Positions 51,910-60,932 of a stretch of DNA of 64,000 nt are shown one piece after another; position 1 is the stretch's first letter; the number at the start of each line of letters is the position of its first letter. This DNA is from Desulfosporosinus youngiae DSM 17734 (GTDB lineage: Bacteria; Bacillota; Desulfitobacteriia; Desulfitobacteriales; Desulfitobacteriaceae), in contig NZ_CM001441.1 of the NCBI RefSeq assembly GCF_000244895.1, forward strand, positions 1,942,226 through 2,006,225, given 5' to 3'. The translations under genes were made by a program, and so were the position numbers. Under the pieces are notes generated by a model. It searched no databases. It was not told where the DNA came from and saw only the letters and a list, made by a program, of their open reading frames with translations.

Positions 51910-52947
51910 TTGATAGGTAAGCGTGTGGAGCCCAAAAAGCAGGCCAAGCAGCCGCTGATTTTGCTGGGTATGGGCGTCGTCTTGTTCCTTATTATTGTGT
52001 TTTCCTTTACTTTAGGCCGGTATACCTTGAGCCTCCAAGAAGTCATCACCACCTTTTTTTCTCCCATTACCGGGTCGACGGTGGATGTGACCTTAAAAAA
52101 TGTGGTTTTTCAGGCGCGGCTGCCGCGTATTCTGGTAGCGGTGCTGATCGGCAGCGGGCTGTCTGTAGCCGGCGCTGCCTATCAGGGTATTTTCCGCAAC
52201 CCCATGGTGTCGCCGGATCTGCTGGGAGCCTCGGCCGGGGCGGGTTTCGGCGCGGCGGTTGCCATCCTGTTTTCCTTCAGCTATTTTGAAATTCAAGTCA
52301 CCTCATTTTTCTTCGGCATCATCGCAGTGTTTTTGTCTTTCGGCATTTCTTCCGTTATCAGCCGCGACAGCAATAACGTTCTGTCGCTGGTCCTGACGGG
52401 AATGGTGGTCAGTTCCCTGTTCCAGGCCTTTATTTCCCTGATTAAGTACCTGGCCGATCCCAATAATACCTTGCCTGCCATTACGTTTTGGCTGATGGGC
52501 GGCCTTTCCTCCGTGGTTGTTTCGAAAATCCCGCTGCTTTTAGTGCCGATTCTCATTGGCGGGATTCCGCTGTTTTTGCTGCGCTGGCGGATAAATACCC
52601 TGTCCTTTGGCGATGAGGAAGCCCGGATGTTGGGGATCAACCCGAAACGCCTGCGGATTATTATCATCCTGTGCGCCACGATGATCACGGCGGCCTGCGT
52701 CGCCACCGGCGGCATGATCAGCTGGGTCGGCCTGGTTATCCCCCATTTGGCGCGAATGATCGTCGGCCCTAATTATAAGCGCCTGATTCCGGCATCCTGC
52801 CTGCTGGGGGGAGCCTTTCTGCTGGTGGTGGACGACATTGCCCGGAGCCTGATTACCTCGGAAATTCCCCTGAGCATTTTGACCTCGGTCATTGGCGCTC
52901 CGTTTTTTCTCTATCTTCTGCTGCGGGGGAGGAAAGGATGGCTATGA
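51910..52947 (+). CDS. FecCD-type ABC permease, probable molybdate/tungstate uptake
   Basis: A 345-residue protein with eight to ten hydrophobic segments. LPRILVAVLIGSGLSVAGAA and YQGIFRNPMVSPDLLGASAG are the FecCD/BtuC hallmark, and GGMISWVGLVIPHLARMIVG the cytoplasmic ATPase-contact loop. TTG start with AAGGAG at 51897-51902. FecCD transporters carry iron chelates, B12 or haem, but the MolBCA type carries molybdate or tungstate. A MoeA gene and a Moco-type riboswitch upstream favour that reading. Confidence 0.85.
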   Translation: MIGKRVEPKKQAKQPLILLGMGVVLFLIIVFSFTLGRYTLSLQEVITTFFSPITGSTVDVTLKNVVFQARLPRILVAVLIGSGLSVAGAAYQGIFRNPMVSPDLLGASAGAGFGAAVAILFSFSYFEIQVTSFFFGIIAVFLSFGISSVISRDSNNVLSLVLTGMVVSSLFQAFISLIKYLADPNNTLPAITFWLMGGLSSVVVSKIPLLLVPILIGGIPLFLLRWRINTLSFGDEEARMLGINPKRLRIIIILCATMITAACVATGGMISWVGLVIPHLARMIVGPNYKRLIPASCLLGGAFLLVVDDIARSLITSEIPLSILTSVIGAPFFLYLLLRGRKGWL

Positions 52948-53729
52948 TGTTAGAAGTAAAAAACCTATCCTGCGGCTATGGCCAAAAGCAGGTGCTGGAA
53001 AATGTCAGCTTCTCGGCGGACAGCGGCCAGATCTTATGCCTGCTCGGACCGAACGGGGTCGGCAAAACAACGCTGTTCAAGGCGATTTTAGGAATCATCA
53101 AGCTTCAGTCCGGACGGATATTGCTGGACGGACGGCCGCAGGATAAGCTGTCCATCGGCGAGATTGCCCGGCTGGTAGCCTATGTTCCCCAGTATCATAC
53201 GCCCCCGTTTCCTTTCACGGTCCGGGAGGTGGTGTCAACGGGCAGGACGGCGCATATCGGACGCTTTTCCTCGCCGGGAAAACGGGATGAGGCCATCGTG
53301 GATCAGGCCCTGGAAGCGCTGCATATCACTGACCTGGCCGATCAGATCTATACCCAGATCAGCGGCGGGGAGCGGCAAATGGTGATGATTGCCCGCGCCC
53401 TGGCCCAGCAGCCCAAGATTATGGTTTTGGATGAACCCACCTCCAACCTGGACTTCGGCAATCAAATCAAGGTGCTGGAAGAGATCAAACGCTTGGCCGG
53501 GCAAGGACTTTGTATTGTGATGACCACCCATTTTCCCAATCATGCCTTTATTTGCCAGGCCACAGTCTTATTGATCCAACGGAACCGGGAAATCCGGATT
53601 GGCAGCAGCGACGAAATTATTACCGAACAAAATATCAAGGATGCTTACGGCGTTGATTCGCGCATCACTTCTGTTTTGGATAACCGGGGTAATCCGGTCA
53701 AAGACTGCGTCCCCTTGGCCAATGCCTAA
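52938..53729 (+). CDS. FepC/BtuD-type ABC ATP-binding protein
   Basis: A 263-residue ATPase with Walker A GPNGVGKTT, Q-loop in AYVPQYHTPPFPFTV, signature ISGGERQMVMIARAL and Walker B IMVLDEPTSNLDF. It overlaps the permease gene by 10 bases and drives import through it. GGAGG precedes the ATG. Confidence 0.9.
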   Translation: MAMMLEVKNLSCGYGQKQVLENVSFSADSGQILCLLGPNGVGKTTLFKAILGIIKLQSGRILLDGRPQDKLSIGEIARLVAYVPQYHTPPFPFTVREVVSTGRTAHIGRFSSPGKRDEAIVDQALEALHITDLADQIYTQISGGERQMVMIARALAQQPKIMVLDEPTSNLDFGNQIKVLEEIKRLAGQGLCIVMTTHFPNHAFICQATVLLIQRNREIRIGSSDEIITEQNIKDAYGVDSRITSVLDNRGNPVKDCVPLANA

Positions 53730-53765
53730 AATGAGAGCAAACAATAAAAAGTGAGGAGATTGAAA

Positions 53766-54824
53766 ATGAAAACAACCAAGAGAAAATTGACCGTCGTCCT
53801 GGTGCTCTGTATGTGTCTGCTGCTGTCCCTGGCCGGATGCGGCGAGACCCCTAAGACGACTTCTCAGGACGCCCCGGCGGCGACGCGGACGGTGGTGGAC
53901 AGTTTCGGACGCGAGGTAAAATTGCCGGCTGAGATCAAAAGCGTCGCCCTGACCAGTTCGTTCCCGGTTTATTTAAGCTTTGTTTCGGCCTTCGGGGAAC
54001 AGAGCAAGGTGTGTAACGGTTTGCCCGCCGGTTTTGCCCCGGAAACGTATAAATTCGATTTTGTGTTTGCCCCGCAGGTTAAAGAGGCCCCGACAGTGAT
54101 GAGCAATGCCAGCGGTGATGTCAATGCGGAGCAGTTAATGGCCTTGAAACCGGATGTGTGTTTTGTCAATTCCGAGGATATGGCCAAGGTTCTGGCCGAT
54201 AAGGGGCTGACCGTGGTCGGCATTAAGCTGACCGATTTTAATTCTTTCCGTGATATTTACAGAATTATGGGCGAGGTGTTTGACAAGAAGGATGTGGCCG
54301 CGCAGTACCTGAACTACCTGGATGACACCCTTAAACTGGTTCAGGACAGAGTTGCCGCGATACCACAGGATAAAAGAACCCGGGTTCTGTACTTTGACAA
54401 AGCGCGGATGCTGAGGCCCAATACGGTCAGTGAGTGGTGGATTCCGGCTGCCGGCGGTGTCAGCTGTACGGCGGATCAGGCGACCCTGTCCCAGGTGGGG
54501 ATGGATATGGAGGCCGTGTGGAAGGCCAATCCCGACGTTATCATCGAAATGCTCGCTGCCAACGTACCTGCGATCTACGCTGACCCGCTGTGGGCTGATG
54601 TGAAAGCGGTAAAGAACAAGCAGGTCTTTAACACGCCGGTCGGCTGCCATCTCATGGGCAACTGGACCTCCGAACAGCCTCTGCTCATTTTGTGGGCTGC
54701 CCAAAAGTTCTATCCGGATGAGTTTGCCGACATTAATCTGGTTCAGCGTTTCGGTGATTTTTATCGCACCTTCTACCATGTGAATTTGACCGAGGAGCAG
54801 ATCAAGGATATTATTGACGGCTAA
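53766..54824 (+). CDS. Substrate-binding lipoprotein of the FecCD transporter
   Basis: About 352 residues. A lipoprotein signal (VVLVLCMCLLLSLAGC) is followed by a class III periplasmic binding protein of the BtuF/TroA fold (VVDSFGREVKLPAEIKSVAL; NAEQLMALKPDVCFVNSEDM). ATG 53766 follows GAGGAG. The early ATPase and permease genes are its partners. The ligand is probably molybdate or tungstate by context. No ligand residues can be named with confidence. Confidence 0.86.
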   Translation: MKTTKRKLTVVLVLCMCLLLSLAGCGETPKTTSQDAPAATRTVVDSFGREVKLPAEIKSVALTSSFPVYLSFVSAFGEQSKVCNGLPAGFAPETYKFDFVFAPQVKEAPTVMSNASGDVNAEQLMALKPDVCFVNSEDMAKVLADKGLTVVGIKLTDFNSFRDIYRIMGEVFDKKDVAAQYLNYLDDTLKLVQDRVAAIPQDKRTRVLYFDKARMLRPNTVSEWWIPAAGGVSCTADQATLSQVGMDMEAVWKANPDVIIEMLAANVPAIYADPLWADVKAVKNKQVFNTPVGCHLMGNWTSEQPLLILWAAQKFYPDEFADINLVQRFGDFYRTFYHVNLTEEQIKDIIDG

Positions 54825-55461
54825 TGGCGGGCGGTAAGGTCAGGTGCCAAGGGATTTGACGGTATAACTTTTAAAGAACGGTAAAATTATTGCTGGTGCG
54901 GCTTGGATAGCGAGGAATAATGCTGCAAATTGAACAGACAGCAAACCGGCGGAATAGGCACTTGATGTGCCGCACTTGCTCAGGTAATTATTATAGTGAT
55001 TATAGAGACTCTGGATATTACAGGGCCTCTTTTCATATCAGTGATAATCCTACATGGCGGTTATTCGCAATTTCTTGACATCCAACTAAAAAAAGAGTAA
55101 TCGAGTATCTCGAAATCGAGATTGGTGATGGTAAAAGCCTGCCCAGCTGGATGATCACTGCGGAAGAGGGTGGCGATGTCCACTGCGGCCTGAATAATCC
55201 GGCCCTCAAGGCTCAGATCGTGTTCGACTGGCTTCGAGGACGTGTTTGGCGTCACAAAGCGTCTATGACGAAGCTAAATAGCGTTTTCAAGTAAGGTCAG
55301 ATATAGGTGAGCAATGAACTGAGGACCAGATTTGTCATCGTAAACAGGCAAAACTTGAGAAGGACGCCACTTCTAGAGAGGAATTCAGAGCCTCGAAAGA
55401 GAACTGATTGGGTAACAAATCTGAATTTCCAAAAACTAAACATTTTGTTGGGTGAACGCAA
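54825..55461 (+). other. Intergenic stretch with one unrecognised open frame
   Basis: Bases 55085-55294 stay open and look protein-like (EIGDGKSLPSWMITAEEGGD; NPALKAQIVFDWLRG) up to a TAA, but no start or family is recognisable. It is probably a gene relic. The remainder holds nothing clear. Confidence 0.35.
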
Positions 55462-56358
55462 GTGCAGATTAATCGCTTATTTGAAATCCTCTATATCCTG
55501 CTTGACAAAAAAACGGCAACGTCTAAGGAACTGGCAGAGCGTTTTGAAGTTTCGCCCAGAACCATCTATCGCGATGTCGAGATCCTGTCCGCCGCAGGTA
55601 TTCCGGTTTATATGCGCAAAGGGAAAGGCGGGGGAATTTTCTTGCTTCCCGGTTTTATACTCAATAAAACGGTTTTAACCGAGCGGGAAAAAGAAGATAT
55701 CTTGTCTTCATTAAGAGCTTTAAAAGCCGTAAGCTTAACTGAAACAAACACTGCCTTAAATAAACTCGGCAGCTTGTTCGGCGAATCGAGCAGCGATTGG
55801 ATTGAGGTGGATTTTTCTACTTGGGCCAACCCCAGGGAAGAAACTCAAACCTTCAATACCTTAAAGTTCGCCATATTAGCCAAAAAAATCGTTTCCTTTA
55901 CTTATGCCAATGCCCAAGGACAGGAATCGGCGCGTGAGGCCGAGCCTTTAAAGTTATGCTTTAGGGGCAGCGCCTGGTACTTGTATGCCTACTGCAGGAC
56001 AAAACGCGACGTTCGTTTTTTTAAATTAAAACGGATAAAAAAGCTTCATATTGAGGAAGAAAATTTCCAGCGCCATTCTCCGGCCAGAGTTTTTGAGGAA
56101 AAGAATCCCTTTCCCCAAGAAACTGTGACCATAAAACTCAAACTTTCGTCTCAAGTTGCCTACAGGGTATACGATGAGTTTGATCAGTTTGAGCGGCAGC
56201 CGGACGGAAGCTTTAGGGCAGAAATCACCTGTCCCAAAAACGAATGGATCTTTTATTACATTGCTACCTTCGGCAGTCATTGCGTGGTTCTGGAACCGGA
56301 GGATATTCGCAATCAAGTCAAGGCGCAGCTTGAAAAAGCCTTGGACAATTATTATTAA
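55462..56358 (+). CDS. YafY-type HTH/WYL transcriptional regulator
   Basis: A 298-residue protein. An N-terminal HTH_11/DeoR-like domain reads LFEILYILLDKKTATSKELA and then RTIYRDVEILSAAGIPVY. A central WYL domain follows, with RGSAWYLYAYCRTKRDVRFF carrying the W-Y-L-type motif, and then a WCX-like C-terminal part. The start is GTG with a weak site. WYL domains bind nucleic-acid or small ligands. The target is unknown, perhaps the adjacent GyrI-like gene. Confidence 0.87.
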   Translation: MQINRLFEILYILLDKKTATSKELAERFEVSPRTIYRDVEILSAAGIPVYMRKGKGGGIFLLPGFILNKTVLTEREKEDILSSLRALKAVSLTETNTALNKLGSLFGESSSDWIEVDFSTWANPREETQTFNTLKFAILAKKIVSFTYANAQGQESAREAEPLKLCFRGSAWYLYAYCRTKRDVRFFKLKRIKKLHIEEENFQRHSPARVFEEKNPFPQETVTIKLKLSSQVAYRVYDEFDQFERQPDGSFRAEITCPKNEWIFYYIATFGSHCVVLEPEDIRNQVKAQLEKALDNYY

Positions 56359-56425
56359 ATATGACATACAGTTGTCTTATTATCTAAGCTATAATTGCCT
56401 CATTAAGGGATGGGGAGGTTATCCG

Positions 56426-56866
56426 ATGGATTATACAATGGTCCATTTAGCACAAAAAATTGTAGTAGGGGTCAAGGCAGTCACCGGTAACGACGACCCT
56501 AAAATGAACGAAGTTATAGGAGGGCTCTGGGAAAAACTTTATCAAGGCGGCGTGAGCGCCTCAATCAAAAATAAGCTCAACGAGTATGCCATTGGGCTCT
56601 ACTCCGATTATTCAAACAACGGATAGTGCGTAACAGCAGGCCATGAGGTATCCCAAGCAGAGAACGAAGGGCTGGCCGTAAAGATCATTCCGGCCGGAAG
56701 ATATGCCAAATTTTCCGTACATGGGAACATGGTCAAGGCTGTCGCCGACGCTTGGGGAGAAACTTGGAAAATGGACCTGGACAGAAGCTATGCCGCAGAT
56801 TTTGAAGAATACCTCAACAGCGACTGGGAGAATGCGGACATTGATATTTACATCGCTCTGAATTAA
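56426..56866 (+). pseudogene. GyrI-like (effector-binding) protein interrupted by an in-frame TAG
   Basis: From ATG 56426 after GGGGAGG the frame encodes about 146 codons to TAA 56864-56866, interrupted once by TAG at 56624-56626. Before it are MNEVIGGLWEKLYQGGVSAS and YAIGLYSDYSNNG. After it CVTAGHEVSQAENEGL, IPAGRYAKFSVHGNM and IDIYIALN complete a GyrI-like/AraC effector-binding fold. Nothing else is broken, and a strong terminator follows. The lost residue is probably Tyr. As for the GNAT gene, simple nonsense mutation is most likely. Confidence 0.8.
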
Positions 56867-56903
56867 ACAACAACACACCTGCTGAAGCAGGTGTGTTGTT
56901 GTT
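56865..56903 (+). terminator. Terminator after the GyrI-like gene
   Basis: An 18-base perfect stem (AACAACAACACACCTGC region with complement) closing a 4-base loop, then TTTAATTTT. Confidence 0.85.
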
Positions 56904-57006
56904 TAATTTTCATAAAAATCCCCTTCATTTTTCCCTTTTTCGCGTATTAGATTTTTGCTGCTATTCTCCTTTCTTGACTTCATAATAGTTTCATAGTACT
57001 CTATAA

Positions 57007-57040
57007 TAGTCCCGTTTAGGACTATATTGAAACGGGACTA
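57007..57040 (+). promoter_or_regulatory. MarR operator
   Basis: TAGTCCCGTTT at 57007-57017 and its exact complement at 57030-57040, with 12 bases between, directly after a TATAAT at 57002-57007 and 16 bases before the MarR start. This is a typical self-repression site. Confidence 0.75.
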
Positions 57041-57056
57041 AATAAGGAGAACAGCT

Positions 57057-57494
57057 ATGACTAAATCAGAAACGGATGCGAATGAGTATTTGCGCATTTA
57101 CTTTAAACTCAATGCCCAATATGAAGCGTATGCGAAAAGTCTTGGAGTTTCTTACAGTACATTATCGGCACTCCGAATTATCTTTGAACACGATGGGAAT
57201 TGTACGCAAAGGACCATTTGTGAATACACCTTTCTTCCCAAACAGACGGTCAACGCTATCGTGACAGGTTTGCTGCATCACGGGGCAATTAGAATGGTCG
57301 AGCTTGATTCCGACAGGAGGCAAAAGGTTATTCATTTTACAGACAAAGGCCGGGCCTTTGCCTTTGAAGTGATTCAAACGATTAAAAATGCCGAGAGCAA
57401 AGCAATGGAAAGTTTGGATGAAAACCAGAGTACAGCTATGCTTGCGGCTGCAAAATTATATGTGGAGCGTTTGCGCAGCTATTTATTGGAATAG
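57057..57494 (+). CDS. MarR-family transcriptional regulator
   Basis: A 145-residue protein. YSTLSALRIIFEHDGNCTQR then TICEYTFLPKQTVNAIVTGL form the winged helix, followed by the wing ELDSDRRQKVIHFTDKG. AAGGAG sets the ATG. It is 56 bases upstream of an MFS efflux gene and probably represses both from the palindrome upstream, with release by a drug-like ligand. Confidence 0.9.
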   Translation: MTKSETDANEYLRIYFKLNAQYEAYAKSLGVSYSTLSALRIIFEHDGNCTQRTICEYTFLPKQTVNAIVTGLLHHGAIRMVELDSDRRQKVIHFTDKGRAFAFEVIQTIKNAESKAMESLDENQSTAMLAAAKLYVERLRSYLLE

Positions 57495-57550
57495 TTTTAA
57501 TAAATCTATCGCAATACTGCCAATTCGGAACTGAAAGGAATCAATACAAT

Positions 57551-59425
57551 ATGGAAAAAGAACAAAAAGCCACAGTCATTGTCTTGATCTGTGGCGCTTT
57601 TTTATCGGTGCTGAACCAAACGCTGATGAATCCGGCTATCCCCTCAGTTATGGCTGAACTGAAGATAAACGCGACCACTGCGCAGTGGCTCGTTTCCGGC
57701 TTTACTTTGGTAAACGCCATTGTCGTGGCTGTTTCAGCGTTTTTAATGGATAGATTTTCTACAAGGAAACTATTCATCGCCGTTTTCGGTTTATTTTTTG
57801 CCGGCAGCCTGCTTGCGGCTTGGGGGATCAACTTTCCTGTTCTGCTGGCCGGACGGATATTGCAAGCCATATGTGCGGGCGTTATGCTGCCAATGTCAAT
57901 GACTGTGCTGCTCCTCATTTTTCCCCACGGAAAGCGCGGCAGCGCAATGGGAATGTATAACTTTGTGATAATGTTCGCGCCCGCCATGGGTCCCGCAATT
58001 TCGGGCATTCTTACAGATATGGCAGGCTGGCACGTTATGTTTCTAATTATGGCGGTGTTAGCGGCAATCATCATACTTATTGCGGCATTTGCGATGAAAA
58101 ATTTCGGCAAGACAAAACAGGTTTCTCTTGATAAACTATCAGTCACGGAGTCGTCATTAGGGCTTTTTTGTCTGCTTTACGGCTTTACTATGTTCGGTAA
58201 GGTTGAAACACTGCCTGCCGCAGTCGTGCTGATTGCCCTGGGTGCCGGGATACTTCTTGTTTTTGCCCGCCGTCAGCTTAAACTTACAGAGCCATTTTTA
58301 GAGCTTCGGGTGCTTTTTGACAAACAGTTCCTCTATGGAATTGTGATTTCTATGCTAATATCAGCGTCCCTTGCGGCAGTGTCCCTCACCCTTCCTATCT
58401 ATGTTCAAACTGTACGTGGGTTTTCGGCTACAATTTCAGGATTGATTATGGTTCCCGGTTCAATCTTAGGCGCAATTGGGGGATATTTTGCGGGTAATTT
58501 ACACGATAAATTCGGGGCGCGCTACCTTTCGATTGCAGGAGTAGCCTTGTTGTCACTCGGTTCCCTGGGAATGGCAATGTGGGGGCTGGAAACTCCAATT
58601 ATAATAATGATTATTGTTTACTGTGCCCGTTCTTTTGGGTTGATGATTGCCAATACGCCGATTAACATTTGGTCAATCAGCAATCTGCCGGATGAGATTC
58701 TGCATCACGGAAACGCGGTGTCAAGCGCTATGCGTCAAGTTGCTTCCACTTTTGGTGTTGCCCTTATGGTATCGACCATGTCACTTGCCACAAATTTGTA
58801 CGCTGTTGATAATTCTGCAAGGTCGCAGTTAATCGGAATTCATGCCGCGTTTTATCTCAGCATTGCCATTGCTGTTATCGGTCTTGTGCTGGTTATTGTT
58901 AAGGTAAAAGACCGCAAGAAGACCCAGGTTATTTCTGAAAGCGAAACTGCATCAGAGCTTGATGCGGCGATGCACTCGAACCCTTACACGCTATCGTCCG
59001 GCGATTCAATTGAACGGGTGATCGAAAAATTCATCGAATACCGCACAAGCGGGTTGCCTGTCATCGACAATAGCAGGCACATTATCGGCTATGTGTCGGA
59101 TGGGGATGTTCTGCGCTATATGGCAAAACAAGATGTGCATGTTGTCGGAGAATCATTTTCTCTTGTGTTACCGGACAATGAAGAGTTTATGTCCAAAGCC
59201 AGGGAGCTTTTGCAAAGAAACGTACTGGAAATCGCAACAAAGCACACGATAACGGTGGAACTCAGTACCTCCTTAGCGGAGGTCTGCCGGCTATTTTACG
59301 AACACAAGCTGAGGAAAATACCCGTAACGCAAAATGATGTTCTTGTGGGAACAATCAGCAGGGGCGATACCATGCGTTACTTGATGAAACGGCTGCCATT
59401 TAACACTGAGCACAAAACAGGCTGA
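57551..59425 (+). CDS. DHA2-type MFS efflux protein fused to tandem CBS domains
   Basis: A 624-residue protein. The first 450 residues are an EmrB/QacA-like MFS transporter with about 12-14 hydrophobic helices, including LNQTLMNPAIPSVMAELKIN and GRILQAICAGVMLPM. After VKVKDRKKTQ a charged linker leads to two CBS motifs (near 475-615): NPYTLSSGDSIERVIEKFIE with GLPVIDNSRHIIGYVSDGDV, and KHTITVELSTSLAEVCRLFY with KIPVTQNDVLVGTISRGDTM. CBS pairs usually sense adenine nucleotides or ionic conditions. Such a fusion is rare in my knowledge. The MarR gene upstream likely controls it. Confidence 0.88.
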   Translation: MEKEQKATVIVLICGAFLSVLNQTLMNPAIPSVMAELKINATTAQWLVSGFTLVNAIVVAVSAFLMDRFSTRKLFIAVFGLFFAGSLLAAWGINFPVLLAGRILQAICAGVMLPMSMTVLLLIFPHGKRGSAMGMYNFVIMFAPAMGPAISGILTDMAGWHVMFLIMAVLAAIIILIAAFAMKNFGKTKQVSLDKLSVTESSLGLFCLLYGFTMFGKVETLPAAVVLIALGAGILLVFARRQLKLTEPFLELRVLFDKQFLYGIVISMLISASLAAVSLTLPIYVQTVRGFSATISGLIMVPGSILGAIGGYFAGNLHDKFGARYLSIAGVALLSLGSLGMAMWGLETPIIIMIIVYCARSFGLMIANTPINIWSISNLPDEILHHGNAVSSAMRQVASTFGVALMVSTMSLATNLYAVDNSARSQLIGIHAAFYLSIAIAVIGLVLVIVKVKDRKKTQVISESETASELDAAMHSNPYTLSSGDSIERVIEKFIEYRTSGLPVIDNSRHIIGYVSDGDVLRYMAKQDVHVVGESFSLVLPDNEEFMSKARELLQRNVLEIATKHTITVELSTSLAEVCRLFYEHKLRKIPVTQNDVLVGTISRGDTMRYLMKRLPFNTEHKTG

Positions 59426-59451
59426 GGAGATTGTTTTAATTTGTCCTTTTG

Positions 59452-60168
59452 TTAAATGAATACAGATCTTACAAGTGGGTAAAGCAAAGATCTTAAAAAT
59501 GGGTAAAACACAAAGAACATACCGGCGAATGCGATGACCATATAAAACCATGCCTCTTTACGAAGGAGCAAGGGAAATTTTTCAATTTTGGTACTTTGGA
59601 CGGAAACCTTGACCTGTAATTTTGCTAAATGGTCTTTCAGCAGCCTGAAAATCACCCAGCCCATTAACGCTCCGAGAGTATTCATCAGTAAATCATCAAT
59701 ATCCGTTATTCTTCGATTGAATAATTGACTCAATTCTATGATAAGAGAGAAGGTAATACCGGATAATGCTGTTTGCCATAACCCTTCATACCTTTTCCAA
59801 ATACATGGAAGCATAAAGCCAAGCGGGATAAAAAGCAGGATATTTTCTATATAGGGGCGAACACCCTCTGTAAGCCAGCGAAATAGAATCAGATTAATCT
59901 CATCCGGTGGAAAATTCAACCCTTTTGGTGTTATTATTCCAAAGCTGTTATGAACAATATCCATTATGGAAGGAATGCCGGTAAAACTTAGCACACCGGT
60001 AAGGTAGTACACAAAGACATATACGGCTAGAATATGTTCAATTGACAGTTTATAGCCAATCTTTTTGCTTTGAGAGGTCAGTAGTATATGGTAGGGAATC
60101 AAGAATGGCAAAGCACTAATAAACCATGTAATTGTCACTATAATAAACCTTAAAATCATAATGATCAC
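59452..60168 (-). CDS. VanZ-family membrane protein
   Basis: About 238 residues with five or so hydrophobic helices. ENILLFIPLGFMLPCIW, SLIIELSQLFNRRITDIDDL and LMNTLGALMGWVIF are the VanZ hallmarks. GTG 60168 is preferred since GGAGGTGA is correctly spaced for it. Upstream ATGs overlap that site. VanZ-type proteins are linked to low-level teicoplanin or lipoglycopeptide tolerance. No van cluster is nearby. Confidence 0.83.
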   Translation of the reverse strand: MIIMILRFIIVTITWFISALPFLIPYHILLTSQSKKIGYKLSIEHILAVYVFVYYLTGVLSFTGIPSIMDIVHNSFGIITPKGLNFPPDEINLILFRWLTEGVRPYIENILLFIPLGFMLPCIWKRYEGLWQTALSGITFSLIIELSQLFNRRITDIDDLLMNTLGALMGWVIFRLLKDHLAKLQVKVSVQSTKIEKFPLLLRKEAWFYMVIAFAGMFFVFYPFLRSLLYPLVRSVFI

Positions 60169-60307
60169 TAAATTCACCTCCGTTGTCATTAACTTATTTA
60201 TTATAGGATATTTAAAAAAGAAATGTCTTAATTAAACCTTAAGATATGGTTAAGATGCAGTAGTGTCTCAAGGAATATGATGGAATTCCAAGGTTGAGAA
60301 AAGGGGG

Positions 60308-60715
60308 ATGAAAGTGGAAAACAAAAATGTTGAATTGGCAATCGAATTTATTAAGGCAGTAAGTGAAGGAAAAACAGGAGAGGAACTTAATAATTTTTAT
60401 GATGAATCCGCAAATCAAATTGAGTATCCTAATTTATTAACAAAAAAGATTGTTGAGAGAAACCTGGATGCTATAAAAGATGCATCAATAAAAGGACAGC
60501 AGGTTATTTCATTTCAAAATTACGAGATTATAAAAGCATATTCTTGTGGAGATACAGTTGTTATTGAAGCGATTTGGACTGGCAGGTTAGCAATTCCATT
60601 AGGAAAGCTGAAAGCCGGTGATGAAATGAAAGCATATTTTGCCCAATTTTTTGAGTTCAGAGATAGTAAAATTGTAGAGCAACGAAATTATGATTGCTTC
60701 GAAAACTTTCTTTAA
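60308..60715 (+). CDS. SnoaL/NTF2-like protein
   Basis: A 135-residue protein with the one-helix-cone fold pattern: VELAIEFIKAVSEGKTGEEL, then EYPN, VIEAIWTGRLAIPLGKL and YFAQFFEFRDSKIVEQRNYD. The last is a classic SnoaL-like/NTF2-like ending. A polyG site directly abuts the ATG, so GTG 60314 is an alternative start. Enzymatic role unknown. Confidence 0.75.
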   Translation: MKVENKNVELAIEFIKAVSEGKTGEELNNFYDESANQIEYPNLLTKKIVERNLDAIKDASIKGQQVISFQNYEIIKAYSCGDTVVIEAIWTGRLAIPLGKLKAGDEMKAYFAQFFEFRDSKIVEQRNYDCFENFL

Positions 60716-60932
60716 TGGAGGGTTCAATGATTCACAGCCCGTGGATCAACGAAGGCGGGAAATTCGCGGAGGAAGTGATTGCCTGTTTTTTATTGAGGTC
60801 ATAGCGCAGTTAGCAAATGTTGTGAAATTTGTTGAGGAATTAAATAAATTTTAATTGATTTAAACTGGAAATAATTATAAAATATCTAAAAGCACTTTTT
60901 TTAATAATCTATTACAAGAGGGAGGATATCTT
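60716..60932 (+). other. Short spacer
   Basis: A 25-codon open frame (MIHSPWINEGGKFAEEVIAC) follows a GGAGG-like site but is unrecognised and is probably a relic. The remainder is AT-rich upstream DNA of the rubrerythrin gene. Confidence 0.3.
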
